NCBI GenBank assembly: GCA_020310875.1
Contig: CM035407.1
Span: forward strand, 221,238,496 to 221,302,495
Direction: 5' to 3'
Origin: Ceratopteris richardii
Lineage: Eukaryota; Streptophyta; Polypodiopsida; Polypodiales; Pteridaceae
Length of the DNA stretch: 64,000 bases
Below, one piece after another: positions 43,479-54,514 of this stretch (positions are counted from its first letter, which is position 1; each line of letters begins with the position of its first letter). A model generated the notes under the pieces. It was given only the letters and a program-made list of their open reading frames with translations, did not search any database and was not told the DNA's origin. The translations under genes were made by a program, and so were the position numbers.

Positions 43479-44249
43479 CTACGAAGTAGTTGCCTGATCT
43501 CTCTGAGGGAATACAGGCACACCCATGTATCTCAGTCGAGCCCTGTCTAAGGCACTCACTCGCCAATATCTCCTCTGATTTTTGTCCAAGTATATGAGTC
43601 TAGCTTCATCTTCTGGATCCTTCAGCTCATAAAATGTCATGGGGCTTTCTTCTCTCCCTAGAGCCGGTAAGTCTGTTTGAAGCAATAAGTCTGATCCATG
43701 GATCATATATACTTCTAATAAGTAGTCGTCTTGAGGTATCAAGTCTCCTCTCAAGACTCGAGTTACTTGGGATCTGCCCCTAGGGGTAGTCACTAGCTCT
43801 TCAGGGTTTGTTCTTCCGGAGTTTTCTGGTTCCACTAACTCTCCCCTTTCATTGATCATCTCAAGAAATTCAGTCACGATGTAGATGTGACCAATTTTGT
43901 CTACCTATGCTCCTCCCTCGTACTTGACAGCAGGTCGGGGCACGATCGTGGCATTCATGGAAGTTACCATCCTAGCCACATATCTATTTAAGCCATCCAG
44001 GTAGATGGGGATCTCCTGGGCATTGGTAGACACATACTGCAAGGAGGTACGGTAATCTCCCTCAACAGTAGTCATGAAATTTCTATTTGGTGTTGGACCC
44101 TGCATGTCTTCCGAAGCCATGGGTATTTCCTCCTCGGAATCACTAGAGGTATCTGAATAGGCGGAGTGGTGACTAACCTGGGTAGCACTTCCCACAGAAG
44201 ATATGACACTTCTTCGGCTACTTAGCACTCTCCCTGACCTCAAGTTCAT
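43479..44249 (-). pseudogene. Gag N-terminus, gypsy A2
   Basis: Begins MNLRSGRVLSSRRSVISSVG at 44249. The start is supported by the partner in B, MNLGYGRHLGKYRQS. Two open pieces follow (43905-44249, 43479-43877) divided by a stop, containing LNRYVARMVTSMNATIVPRP and LIYLDKNQRRYWRVSALDRA, both with counterparts in B. It lies directly downstream of the repeat-filled leader. Confidence 0.78.
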
Positions 44250-44342
44250 TCACCCTCCTAAGAATCTCTAAGTCTCAGAGACTCTCCTTGAGTGGCTCTT
44301 CCAATGCCTCAAGTTACCTGAAAAAATGCTTCAACCACTCTG

Positions 44343-45075
44343 GCCGATACCACTTCCAGGCGATATTGCACTAGGCGATACCGAGCTGGCCACGATGCGA
44401 TACTTGGAATCTACACGATACGATACTTGCTGTAGTAGGCGATACGATACTCAACTATTGCCACAATACGATACCAACAATCCTCGCGATACGATACCTG
44501 AGCACCGAGACGATATGATATTGATTTTGGTCACGATATGATATCACCTCTTTTACACGATACGATACTAGAAGCCCTGCGATACGATACTAGATTGCTC
44601 AAGCGATACGATACTAGAACATACGCCGATACGATATCAACTTGGTGTCACGATACGACTCCCGACAATGAGATGATACGATACGAAGACAAGTGGCGAT
44701 ACGATACCACCAACTTGTACGATACGATACTAGTTATGGTATCGCGATACTACACTAGGAAGTGGGCGATACGATACTTCTGGGATTAACGATATGATAC
44801 CACAATCAGGGATGATATGATACCTAAGAACCAAGGCGATACGATACTGAAGATGGTATCGCGATACGACTCAGGCAAGTGGACGATACGATACCACAGT
44901 AAGTAACGATACGATACTACTGGGTAAAGTGATATTGCGATACCAACTTGGCGACGCGATACCAAAGTGGTATCGCGATACCAAGACTGGTACCCAACGA
45001 TACGATACCTTGGCGAGTATCGCGATACAAGAGAATTTTGGTATCGCGATACCAAAACTCAACCGATCGCGACAC
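44343..45075 (-). repeat. Leader array of gypsy A2: about 30 motifs every 23-24 bp with variable spacers
   Basis: The 11-12 bp motif GCGATACGATAC (plus strand) recurs, for example at 44416, 44440, 44486, 44557, 44580, 44603, 44696, 44719, 44766, 44837, 44883, 44907 and 44998. Variants are CGATATGATA and the palindromic GTATCGCGATAC (44739, 44856, 44969, 45018, 45041). Distances are nearly always 22-25 bp. The 11-13 bp between motifs have no common sequence. This differs from an ordinary satellite, where the whole unit is repeated. It lies between primer site and gag start. Confidence 0.92.
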
Positions 45076-45712
45076 TCAAGCCAAAATGTCTCACAAGTCA
45101 AAAAATTTAGCACCCCCTTGCTCTTCTCACACACCTCTTCACTCTTAACCCACTGTCCCTCTCACTGAAGCTCAAAAATCAACTGTCTTCTTCCCCGCGA
45201 TACCGCGCATGCATTTAATCACGTGTTTGTGCACTTTTAGTGTGTTTTTGTTCAAAATACTTTGTGGAATCTTACCTTAGTATTGTCTAGCTTGCACCTT
45301 GAACTCAAGTTCTAGTTTTAAAGGCCTGAATAGCATGATACTTCCCACGCGATACCGATCATTGCTTGCAAGAGATACCAGACTACTGTGAAGTGTCAAA
45401 TGAGTCAAACTTTTTGGTTTTTATACTTTTTGTGATAGAAATTGAATATTACTAATTTTGGGAAATTTTTTTGGGCTTTTTTAGTGGTCTTGGCCTACTC
45501 CTACTTCACCTCTCCTTCTCACCTAACCCTAACTCCTCCTTCTCTCCCTTCCTACTAACCCTAAACCTAAAAACCCATTACACACACCTTGGGGATGTGA
45601 AGTAACAAGTGCTGAAGTGATTGACTACTTGCCACGAAACGAGTTCATTTCTACAAGTACGATTCCATCACACTCGATCTATAACCATCACGAAGGCACC
45701 TTGGCTGAGTGT
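45076..45712 (-). other. Rest of the leader of gypsy A2
   Basis: About 640 bp without a coding frame. Scattered relatives of the array motif occur (CGCGATACCG at 45196, GCGATACCGATC at 45349). Between them the sequence is AT-rich with no feature I can name. Confidence 0.5.
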
Positions 45713-45734
45713 TCCCCGGCAACGGTGCCAAAAA
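45713..45734 (-). other. Primer-binding region of gypsy A2
   Basis: Following the LTR end GTACACACA the minus strand reads TTTTTGGCACCGTTGCCGGG, the motif that commonly follows the 5' LTR of plant gypsy elements. Confidence 0.75.
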
Positions 45735-46632
45735 TGTGTGTACTTGAGTCAAGAAGACTCAAGGACTCGTGCCAATGTGACTATACCTCTGTTGCAACAC
45801 AAGTGCATATAGTGGGAAATTAACACACATTTAAATGTCAATCCGATCGAACGACCTAACCAAGTGTATGAGGACATGTGCACACATGATGGAACATGAA
45901 GTGGTTCAGCTTCTATGAATGAGAAAAGACTAATCCACCTCTCAAGCTCAGTGAGAAATTGAAAGTGTTTGTCGCGATACCTCTTACAACAGTTTTCAAA
46001 AATACAAAGATTTCTCCCAGCTCCAAACTCCGAACATAGTCAATAGGGTACTCTTTTCGAAGCTCTCAACAAGACGCATCTACTGGAAGGTCTCACTCAC
46101 TTTTGACAACTCTTCTTTGAGTTATGAACAAAATAGTAAATGGCAGGAATCACCCACACTCATGCCACAACTCCTACAAGCTCATACACACACTACAGTA
46201 GCTCAAAAACAGTGGGGAGGGGTAGACAACAGTCCTACACACACATTTCAAGCATTACACACACATACAAGATCAAAGAGAAGATGGAAATCTACAAGAA
46301 AGAGGCAATTTCGAAATTTTGGAGAGCTCCTTCTTCACAATGGAAAAAAAGTCTCTACAAAGAGTCACCAAGTGACTTATATACATGTGCCCTAAGTTTG
46401 GTCCTTTCACACAAGAGACCGGCACTTTATTCCAAAAAAGACTTATTTCCTACTAATTTACATGGGTAAGCTTCTAATCTTCTGTGGGGATGCATCTAGA
46501 GGACTCCTCTAGTGCATTTACATAGGAAAATATATTACAAGAATGGTTATAATACAAAAATAAGGTGTCCAAATCGGAAGAATTTTGGGGCCCGTCTTTT
46601 TCTCTGCCTTGTGCTCCCTTTGCTCTGCAACA
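45735..46632 (-). mobile_element. Single LTR of gypsy A2
   Basis: Runs TGTTGCAGAGC...GTACACACA on the minus strand, 898 bp. It matches the A1 LTR (2868-2920 plus 23706-24538). It is preceded by the family purine tract and followed by the primer-site region, so it acts as both 3' and 5' LTR. Confidence 0.9.
46376..46384 (-). promoter_or_regulatory. Probable TATA box in the family A LTR
   Basis: GTATATAAG on the minus strand, conserved at the corresponding place in the A1 LTR (23892-23900), followed by a short GTCACTT...GTGACT inverted repeat in both copies. Promoter role is inferred. Confidence 0.5.
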
Positions 46633-47342
46633 CTCTCCCCCTCTTCGTCTCTGTTGTCCCTTGAAAGGCTTTACCTTCTCATTGGCTGCTTGTTTAAGTC
46701 TTTTGAGTGCACGAATCTAGTGGTCGAAGAAGCAACAAGGACCGTCAGACAATTGGTTATCTTATCCGAGGTTTGTCCTTTGCTTCTGTCTTCGGCTTGC
46801 TTTAAGAGGTCTGAATACATGCACCCAGTGGTCGGAGAAGCAATAAGGATCGTCAGAGAATTTGTTATTTTATCCGATCTATGTCCTTTGCTTCTGTTTT
46901 GCCCCTTGGTATTCCGTATATCACATATCCAGGTTGCTGTATTCAGTTGGGTTGCCACGCACACCACCATTGACCTATGTCTTGCTTGTGGTACTCTGAT
47001 TTGTCCTGGTTGCACACATGTGACCCTGTTGTATTGCTTTGAACTTGTTTACTTTCTTTTCACCGCACGCTGTCATCAGAAGGATTAGTACCTGCCAATT
47101 ATTGTCTTGCACTTCTTCATGTATAGTTCCTGGCCCTGGTCCGTCCTTCCCATGAAATTTCCTGGTTGTGATTGATCTTTAATTCCACTTCTCAGGACTT
47201 GGATGATTCACGTTGTTGCCTGATGCATGCCCCTGCGGGGCTTTGGGCAGAGGGTGGTTCTTCTGTATTATGATCTTCATTCTTTATTGAGTTGTTTTTT
47301 ACTTTGATCTTCTTCTTCTTCTTTTCTTGCTTGATTCCCCTT
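46633..47342 (-). other. Family A 3' untranslated region and purine tract
   Basis: Matches 2045-2867 of A1 in reverse complement. It ends in GAGGGGGAGAG directly before the LTR. At 47342 it joins the truncated integrase of gypsy B in frame, at RPIVEG/ESSKKRRRRR, so this is a rearrangement junction. The plus-strand open frame here is a shadow. Confidence 0.75.
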
Positions 47343-47643
47343 CCACAATTGGCCTCAAAGGCATCTCATCCTTCCTAATCGGATATTGTGTATGTTGGCA
47401 TGTATCACATTTCTTCACATAGGTATGTGCATCCATATGAAGAGTGGGCCACCAAATTCCTAAGAATAAAATGGTCTTGATTAATCTGTCAGGCCCAAAG
47501 TGTCCACCTGCAACACCGCTATGTGCAGTTTCTAAGACTTTCAAGTAGTCTGATTCATGAATGCATAGTCTTAGGTAACCATCTTTGCCTCTCTGATATA
47601 GGTTTTCTCCTACTAAGACATATTCATGAGCCTCTTGCTCCAT
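47343..47643 (-). pseudogene. Integrase start of gypsy B (second H2C2 domain), truncated
   Basis: YVLVGENLYQRGKDGYLRLC, then His pair AHSGVAGGHFG, LGIWWPTLHMDAHTYV and Cys pair CDTCQHTQYPIRK, closely matching A2. The open frame continues across the junction at 47342 into family A 3' sequence. The DDE core is absent. Confidence 0.85.
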
Positions 47644-47685
47644 GCTTTGTTTTCTTGCTAGACTAGCCTCGCTAGGTAGTGTTCC

Positions 47686-48222
47686 TCATCTCATAAATTC
47701 TACAAATGGAGCACTCCAATTAGGAATTAATGACACGTGATAAAGGGTAGCATGCTCCACTAGGTGTCTCTCTTTGCACACTGGACAATTCTTAATCCAC
47801 TGATGTATTTCTTCGTCCATGCTAGGCCAATACACTCCTAAACGTTTTAGATTGTGCAATTTTTGTTGTTTAGAATAGTGATTTCCTAGCAATCCTTCAT
47901 GGGCTTGTTGCAACCAACTACTATGTTCGTCATCCTTGACACAACAAGCTAGTACACCCTCTGTATCGTGTTTGTACATGCTTCCTGCCAATATTTGGTA
48001 TTTTTGTGACTTTACAATTTCTTCTTTGTTCATTCTAACATTCTCTTTTGCTGGTCCGAAGGCTAGGATTCGTACCAACTTATTTGCCCATTTAGGAACA
48101 AATTCTAAACTGAAGAGATAAGCATCGGGAAATTCATCAGACACTCCTTGCGGTGACTCACCTGAAGTGATGCGAGAAAGGTGATCCGCCCTAAGGTGGG
48201 TCCTACATTTCCTAACTACCAT
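47686..48222 (-). pseudogene. RNase H end and first H2C2 domain of gypsy B
   Basis: The end of RNase H (LRADHLSRITSGESPQGV) is followed by a complete H2C2 domain: His pair in QQAHEGLLGNHYSKQQK, LKRLGVYWPSM and Cys pair in IKNCPVCKERH. Because a second H2C2 domain follows at 47343-47643, this family has the domain twice in a row. Separated from the upstream RNase H by a frame change at 48222-48224. Confidence 0.85.
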
Positions 48223-48223
48223 T

Positions 48224-49512
48224 TCAATCCATTAGTAAGAGGAACCATCTTACTAAGCACCCTATATTGCAAGGTTTATTGACCAAATATAATAAGGATT
48301 GATGATTAGTGAAAAACTTGAACTTGTTGGCCAATAGGTAGTGTCTAAACTTCTTCATGGCATATACCATGCCTAATCCTTCTCTCTTGGTTGTTGTATA
48401 GTTTCGTTCAGCCGCATTTAGTTGTCTACTAGCATATGCTATTGGAAAATCTCGGTTTCCTTCACCTGTGGGTTGTGCTAGCACACATGTTATTGCATGA
48501 TTGGATGCATCCACATGGACATGAAATGGTTTATTCCGATCAGGAGTGGTCAATATCGGTGCTGTGCACAAACATCTTTTTAGCTCATTTAAGGATTTTT
48601 CACATTTGTCGTTCCACTCAAAATTTGTCAAGAGAGCGTAAAGAGGTTTAGCTATGATTGTATACATGCGGATAAACCTACGGTAATATCCACAGTGCAA
48701 CTCTGCTATGGCTCTTACTTTATCCTCATCTGTTGATATTCCATTCTTAGAAACAATATGACCTAAGATCTTACCTTGACATACCATGAACACACACTTT
48801 TCAGGGTCCAGACACACTCGATATTCTCTACACTTGCTGAAGATCTGTCTGAGCACAGGAATGTGGTATCTTCTTTCTTGGGGATGTGCACATAAATCAT
48901 CCACATATACTTGTAAGATCTTTTGCAAGAACTCTTTGAATACATGACACATGAGCCTTTGGAATGTTGCAGGTGCATTGGTGAGCCCAAATGGCATCAC
49001 AAGAAATGCAAAGATTCCCCATTCTGTGGTGAAAGCCATTTTCTGTTGATCTTCTAGGGCAATGGCTACTTGGTTGTAGCCTAAAAATCCATCAAGGAAG
49101 CTATAAAATTCCTTGCCTGCAACACGCTCCAATAGATGTTTGGTGATTGGAAGCAGATAGCTATCTCTTATTGTAGCGGCATTAACTTTCTAAGGTTAAT
49201 ACACACTCACAATTTTCCATTCTTCTCGAGCACCACTACAATGGGGGACACCCATTCAATATGCTCAATCTCATAGATAAATCTAGCTTCAATCAACCTG
49301 TCAACTTCTTCTTTTATTTTGGCTGCATAAGTGTCATTATATGTGTAGGGTTTGGCATCCGCAGTCATGGGGATAGTATGAGAGCAAATTTTTGGATCTA
49401 CTCCCTTTAAATCTCTATAGTGCCATGCAAACATGTCCCTATATTCCCTTAATAGAGCTATAAGCTCTATTTCTTCTTCTGCACTTAGGTCGTCTCCTAG
49501 TATGTACATCAC
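48224..49512 (-). pseudogene. Reverse transcriptase-RNase H of gypsy B
   Basis: Pieces 49207-49512 and 48224-49132 carry MFAWHYRDLKGVDPKICSHT, YSFLDGFLGYNQVAIALED, GLTNAPATFQRLM, the catalytic box VYVDDLCAHP and RNase H motifs FHVHVDASNHAIT, TKREGLGMVYAMKKF and FFTNHQSLLYLV (third acidic residue changed to Asn). Between AIAEL and HCGYYRRF about 14 residues present in A2 are missing without loss of frame. Another small deletion near 49345 removes part of the segment after the HTIPMTADAKP motif. Confidence 0.88.
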
Positions 49513-50171
49513 TCTTCGTTCCCTTCAATGGTTACAACAATTTTCTTAGTCTTTTCTTTGTTATCATATGCTTCTCCTATGATGGCCTCTCTCTTAGGCA
49601 TTTGTACCAAAATTCTTCGATCGTCAACTTCATATTTCTTGAAGTTTCTTGGTACTTCAAACAATGATTCCTCCTCTTCTTGTTTCACTACTTTTCTTTT
49701 CTTTTTCTTTTTACTACCTTCACTTCCATCCTTTGATTTTACTGTTTTAATGGTTGTGAGAGGTTCTTCTTCTTTTTGGTTAAATAGTCCTACATCTTCT
49801 CGATAGTGCTTTTTTGAATTAAAGCAACTATCCATTACAGTGGACTCTAGATCATCGTCGTTTTCTTCTTCTTCTATGACATCACTAGGGTCACATTCTT
49901 CCAACAAGGGCTCACACATGAACATTGAAATATCATAACCCTCCTCATCACAATGAGGTGTCCATTGTTCTTCATTGACTGCAATGTCCATGGTAGCTAA
50001 GATTTCTTCCCAGCCATGAGGCTCAAATTCCTCATCTGAAAAGATCATCGGTGTATAGGCTTGGTCTTTAACTGGTCTATCTTCTTCAGAAGTTCCTTCT
50101 TCTCTTGATTTTACGCATCTTTCCTCCTCCTCTACGACCTTGCACATCCACAAATGAGTATCTTCATGCAT
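49509..50171 (-). CDS. Acidic linker between protease and RT, gypsy B
   Basis: A 220-codon open stretch, rich in Glu and Asp, with MHEDTHLWMCKVVEEE at the start and LVQMPKREAIIGEAYDNKEK at the end; both are conserved in A2 (MHEDAQLWMCK, MPKREARDGEAYDNKE). It has no enzymatic domain. It is probably part of the polyprotein ahead of the reverse transcriptase. Confidence 0.75.
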   Translation of the reverse strand: MHEDTHLWMCKVVEEEERCVKSREEGTSEEDRPVKDQAYTPMIFSDEEFEPHGWEEILATMDIAVNEEQWTPHCDEEGYDISMFMCEPLLEECDPSDVIEEEENDDDLESTVMDSCFNSKKHYREDVGLFNQKEEEPLTTIKTVKSKDGSEGSKKKKKRKVVKQEEEESLFEVPRNFKKYEVDDRRILVQMPKREAIIGEAYDNKEKTKKIVVTIEGNEE

Positions 50172-50762
50172 CTAGGATGGGTCAGGAGAAATTCTAGAAT
50201 TCACAGAGATTGAATCTTCTTTTGCTTTGTGGATAGGATTCCACTGTAGGGGTGGCACACCTCCAAAGGTGTAATCCTTCAAGTTGACCTTGGTGGTGAC
50301 CCCTAGGTGTTGTAAGTACAAGGATTTAGTTCCCCAATCTTGTACTATTTGCAATTGTCGTAGGAAGGGCCTTCTGAGGATCATCTCATAGACATTATTT
50401 TTTTCAAAGTCACATATAGCAAATGTGTGTTCAAACTCTACCCCACATGTGGTTAGAGTTATCGCTTCTAGAATTCCTAGAGGTTTTTCAACATGCCCAT
50501 CAACCATCTGAAGCTTCATTCTAGTTGTTCTTAATGTGGGTTTGCCCCATTGCTTCCATAAGCATGTGGTCGCAATAGCAACACCAACACCTGAATCTAT
50601 GATCGCTTTGGTTGTGCAACCCTGGTAGGTGATTGGAAGATAAGTATTACCTTCTTCACCTTCACTCATGTCCCCTATTTTATTGAGAGGTATCTCTAGA
50701 ACTTTTTGCTTAGAGCTTGTTTTTGGCACATTGGAATCAAGTTCTGGAACTTGATCCTTCAC
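50172..50762 (-). CDS. Aspartic protease of gypsy B
   Basis: A 196-codon open stretch with AIIDSGVGVAIATTCLW (Asp-Ser-Gly kept) and EMILRRPFLRQL at the end of the domain, matching A2. It ends in a TAG just before MHEDTHLWM, where A2 has TGG, so the stop is probably a mutation. Confidence 0.83.
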   Translation of the reverse strand: MKDQVPELDSNVPKTSSKQKVLEIPLNKIGDMSEGEEGNTYLPITYQGCTTKAIIDSGVGVAIATTCLWKQWGKPTLRTTRMKLQMVDGHVEKPLGILEAITLTTCGVEFEHTFAICDFEKNNVYEMILRRPFLRQLQIVQDWGTKSLYLQHLGVTTKVNLKDYTFGGVPPLQWNPIHKAKEDSISVNSRISPDPS

Positions 50763-52140
50763 ATGATTCGATAGCTTTGGTTTTACTTTGAGCAGCTCTT
50801 CTACAGTGAGATGACATTGAACCTGTGTTCTTCACGCCATCAGTGTCTCTTGGCACCACTGAGTCTTCATTTCTTACCAATATTGTGGGAGCTCTAATAT
50901 GAAGAGATTCAGATTCCCATGGGCCTTTGATTTGTGGCAACTCTTGTAAAGAATTAGATTCAAAGTCTAAGCTTTCATCTTCTTGTTGCTCTATTTGGTC
51001 TCCATAGATAGATGGAATATCTTGGGGAAATTGATCATGAAGATCATCAATTTCAGGAATAGGAGGGGGGGTTACCCTTCTCCTTGGCCCATTTCTCTTC
51101 TTGTATTTCCCACAAGAACTCTTGAGAATACTATTGAATTAAAAGAGGTGCTCCCTCATCCACTGAATCAAGAACATAAGCTTTCCTTGGTGGTGAGCTT
51201 TCTCTTCCAACAACTAGTTGAGCTTGTGGAGGTAATGAAACTTGGGGCTTGTTTACCAACTGCTCTAATCTTTCTAGTAAGCTCTGGAAATGCAAATCTA
51301 GTTTGATGGAGTTTGTTTGATTGAACGATTGACTAGTCTCGAGCATAGCTTGAGCTAGCTCTACCATTTTCATGCACATTTTTTTCTTTTCAATCTCTAA
51401 ATATGCTCTAGGGTAGCTCTTGTCTAGGTTTGGAGTTGTTAGCCCTTCTTGAAGTCGAGCTTGGTAGGCCTTGAACATCTTGTCCAAGCCTTTTGGGGTT
51501 GGATATGCAAGAACAGACCTTGGTTGTGGTTTATTTACAGTGGGTGGTGGGGTAGGATGAGGTGGAGTGGATGGAGCTTCGGCATGCGAGGGGTTTTGAG
51601 ATGCCATGTCTTTTATTTTTGTTTTTTCGTCTTTTAGGCTTTCTTCTAGTTCAGATAACTTTTTATTCCACTTGCGATTAGCTTTCTCTTTGGTATCCTT
51701 CCAAGTTCTTGTTTTCCTCTTACTAGGCTCTCTTGATTCACTTGAATCTGATTGTTCAGCTGGCTTATCTTGTTTTAAGGCTTGTGCCCTAGTGACTTCC
51801 TGTATAGGAGCCATGTTACTGCTACTTGCAGTGGAATCCACCACTAAGCCTACCACATTAATGGGGGTAACCTTCGGCACACTAGAGGGGTTTCTTGGAC
51901 AATCTCTGGGGAGATGGTCTTTGCCACACTCGGGACAAAAGGCTTGTACTATGATGTTTTGTCCTTGTCTTGGAGTTGGTGGGTGAGGACATTCATGAAT
52001 GAAATGGTCGCCCTGACATCGAAAACATGGTCCTCTAGGGGCTTGTGGTCTCACTTGTCTCAATTGAGGCATGGGGTTTGGATTCGTATACATAACATTG
52101 GAGTATTCTGGCTCCCAATTTTGTTCCATAGGTGGTGCCT
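50763..52140 (-). pseudogene. Gag nucleocapsid and linker of gypsy B
   Basis: The 332-codon open part (51131-52129) has zinc knuckles CFRCQGDHFIHEC and CPECGKDHLPRDC, both C-x2-C-x3-H-x4-C as in A2. Then comes a Lys/Glu/Ser/Pro-rich segment with VLAYPTPKGLDKMFKAYQAR. 50763-51130 is decayed linker. Confidence 0.8.
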
Positions 52141-53765
52141 AGTAGTGATAAGGATAAGTTTCACTATGCTCAGGTGACTCTGTGTAATAAGCTTGTGGGC
52201 TATCTTCATAGGAGTAATCAAAATTCTAAGCATGATGGTCACTTTCTAAGACCAAAGGGGTCACTCGCACCAATGCTCTATTAGGGTTTTTCTCTGCCAT
52301 TGCATACTTAATTGTAATCACATTGGCAGGAGCTGGTGGTTGGTTTCCTAGGATTGGTGGTGGCCTATATGGTGCTTGGTATTGCTATTGTGTTTTATAA
52401 TATGGCTGTTGGTATTGGTTCTGATACTTACCCTGTTGGTAAGATTGCTAATAACTCTATCTAAAAGCCTGCCTATTGTAGGGACAATCTTGAGCTGTGT
52501 GGTTAGTGTATTTTCTCTCAATAGTGCAATATAGGGCATTCCTTTCTCTTATGTTCGGGTTTTGCATTGGGCATACGTTAGCCATGTGGTTCCCTCTGCA
52601 AGTATAACACCGGTTCAATGAGCTGACTCTTGGTGTTTGTTTATTTTGGACTCCTAGTTTCTTGGCAACTTGCTAAGCTATCTCATCTATCTCAGTGGAG
52701 GTCCTGGAGGTATGACTAGTAGAGCTATTAGAATCCTTATAGAGTTTGGACAATCCTAACTCCTCATCCAAGGTATCTTCTATGTCAATGCACATCCGCA
52801 CACACTCTTCTATGGATCTAGGCTCTTTCAAGTACACATATGATCTTACCTTTGTGCTTAGTAAGCCATCTAAAAACAAAGACACTTGTTTGGCCGGTGT
52901 GGGTAATTCCGAAATAGAGAATCCTTCTATGTAGTGTTTGAACTGTCTTCCTGCAAGTCGCATTGTTTCTTGGGGTGTCTTGAAGCTGTGGATGAAGATG
53001 ATGTGTTATGCCTGATGCCACTCTTAGAAAATTCTACAATGAATTCGTCTAGCAGTTGACCTATATCTCGATAGTTACAACTATTCAAGGGTTGAAACCA
53101 AGCTAAGGTGATACCCTTAAGAGTCAAACCAAATGCCTCGATCTGAGTGAACAAGTCCTCGACCTGTTCCACTCTTAACACTTGTTTGAACTCGGCCACA
53201 TTATCATAAGGATCTCATGATCCGTCAAAGTATTTTTTCATTGTCTTGACCACTTGAGAGGGTCGAATGGTTCTTGGGTGCTCTCGAGGTCTAGACAACA
53301 GAAAATCATGTTCATCTCTTTGATGCCTATGTGCTCGGGTGTCTCTCTCATTTAGGTGTTTCACCCTCATCTCCTGATCTATCTCTACCCACATTTTGTG
53401 TAAAGCCTACCTCAAGTCTCTCTTTGGTTCGTTCTCGTTGGGTTTCATGAGCCTGGGATGATCCTGCTCCTTGGAGGCCATGGGAAACATTAGACCTTGT
53501 TGGAGGGAAAATCAATTCACTCTTCCAAGTGTATGCATGCCTGCCATGCTCTGTTACCAAGAACATTCTTCCTGAGGTGTCATGCAAATAGACAACCTTG
53601 CCTGGTGTCTCCGGATCCTTGAACTTGTAGATGATGACTATGCCCAATTGGCTGGGTTGATCTAGCTGGAATCTCCAAAAGGCTTCCTCGGCTTCTCTAT
53701 TTAAGAATAGTTCTATGCTTTGGTTGTCTTGGGGAACCCACTCTGGTGTGATCACTCTCGTCAAG
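52141..53765 (-). pseudogene. Gag capsid of gypsy B
   Basis: Contains AEFKQVLRVEQVEDLFTQIE, MRLAGRQFKHYIEGFSISEL and VSLFLDGLLSTKVRSYVYLK, matching the A2 capsid. Several frame changes divide it. 52141-52670 is the Tyr/Pro/Gln-rich segment with remnants of a further Cys/His group near 52590. Confidence 0.78.
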
Positions 53766-54276
53766 ACAAATTTGCCTCGAGGAATCTTGGGTTCTCGTCC
53801 TAGGTCTCCCTACTCTAGGTCTCCTATCTCATTATGAGCAATGACATTTCCAAACTCATATGTCCTATCTGGTAAGTTGGTGACCACATACATAGTTCCT
53901 TCCTTATCAATGTATGAACCCTCTTCAAACTTGACTATTGGGTATTCAAGTCCAAAGGGTTGATATGGATTTTTGAGTTGGACCATTGATCGCCTCAGAC
54001 CATCCTCATAGATGTGTGCACCTAATCGGTTGGTCTCAATATATTCCAATTGTGTCTTATAGGGACCTTTTGGTTTTTCTAGACAGGTGGTACTTGAGCC
54101 CCTGCAGGTTTCCCCATGCTAAAAGACAGTTCTGAATCACTCCTGTCTGAACTTAGTACATAAGGATAACCACTTAGTTGTTTTGTCCAAGACTTAGTTG
54201 TATGGTTGACACTAGGCTCAGAAGATCTAATGCTTTGTCTATACTTGCCTAGGTGTCTACCATATCCTAGGTTCAT
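53766..54276 (-). pseudogene. Gag N-terminus of gypsy B
   Basis: Begins MNLGYGRHLGKYRQSIRSSE at 54276. A second piece (53810-54049) has EYIETNRLGAHIYEDGLRRS and PIVKFEEGSYIDKEGTMYVV. It corresponds to A2 43905-44249. Stops lie between the pieces. Confidence 0.7.
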
Positions 54277-54514
54277 AAGCTTTGTCTTCTAGTCCCAAAT
54301 TTCCCCTTTGTATTGCTCGAAATCCTTTCGATTTCCCTTGGTTTCCTAGTCCCACTTGAGGGTCAACTTCAAATTAGTCTATCTAGAGCTCAAAAAATGG
54401 ATTTTGGATGAAAAGGTTATGTCAAATCAGGCTTCTAGGGGTCAAAACAGGCAAATAGGACCTCTCAGAGAATTGCGATTTTTTGCAAATTAGGTAGCCA
54501 GAAAGTTGTGTTTT

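Larger units (their letters stand above)
32250..47342 (-). mobile_element. Gypsy element A2 (minus strand), single LTR in permuted order
   Basis: Reading right to left: family A 3' untranslated region and purine tract (47342-46633), one LTR (46632-45735), primer-site region, repeat-rich leader, gag, protease, RT-RNase H, integrase with a fused second protease-like domain, ORF3 (to 32250). The LTR is therefore flanked on both sides by internal sequence of its own family and no second LTR is present. About 1 kb of ORF3 C-terminus and adjoining sequence, seen in A1 at 1030-2045, is missing exactly between the two ends. Confidence 0.75.

Noticed and set aside
44343-45075. CRISPR-like look (conserved short repeat, unique spacers)
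   Set aside because: Repeats of 12 bp with 11-13 bp spacers are far too short, the DNA is a plant retrotransposon leader, and no cas genes are present.
46585-47088. Plus-strand 167-codon open frame
   Set aside because: It is the reverse complement of the family A 3' untranslated region; the matching stretch in A1 (2625-2912) is not conserved as protein.
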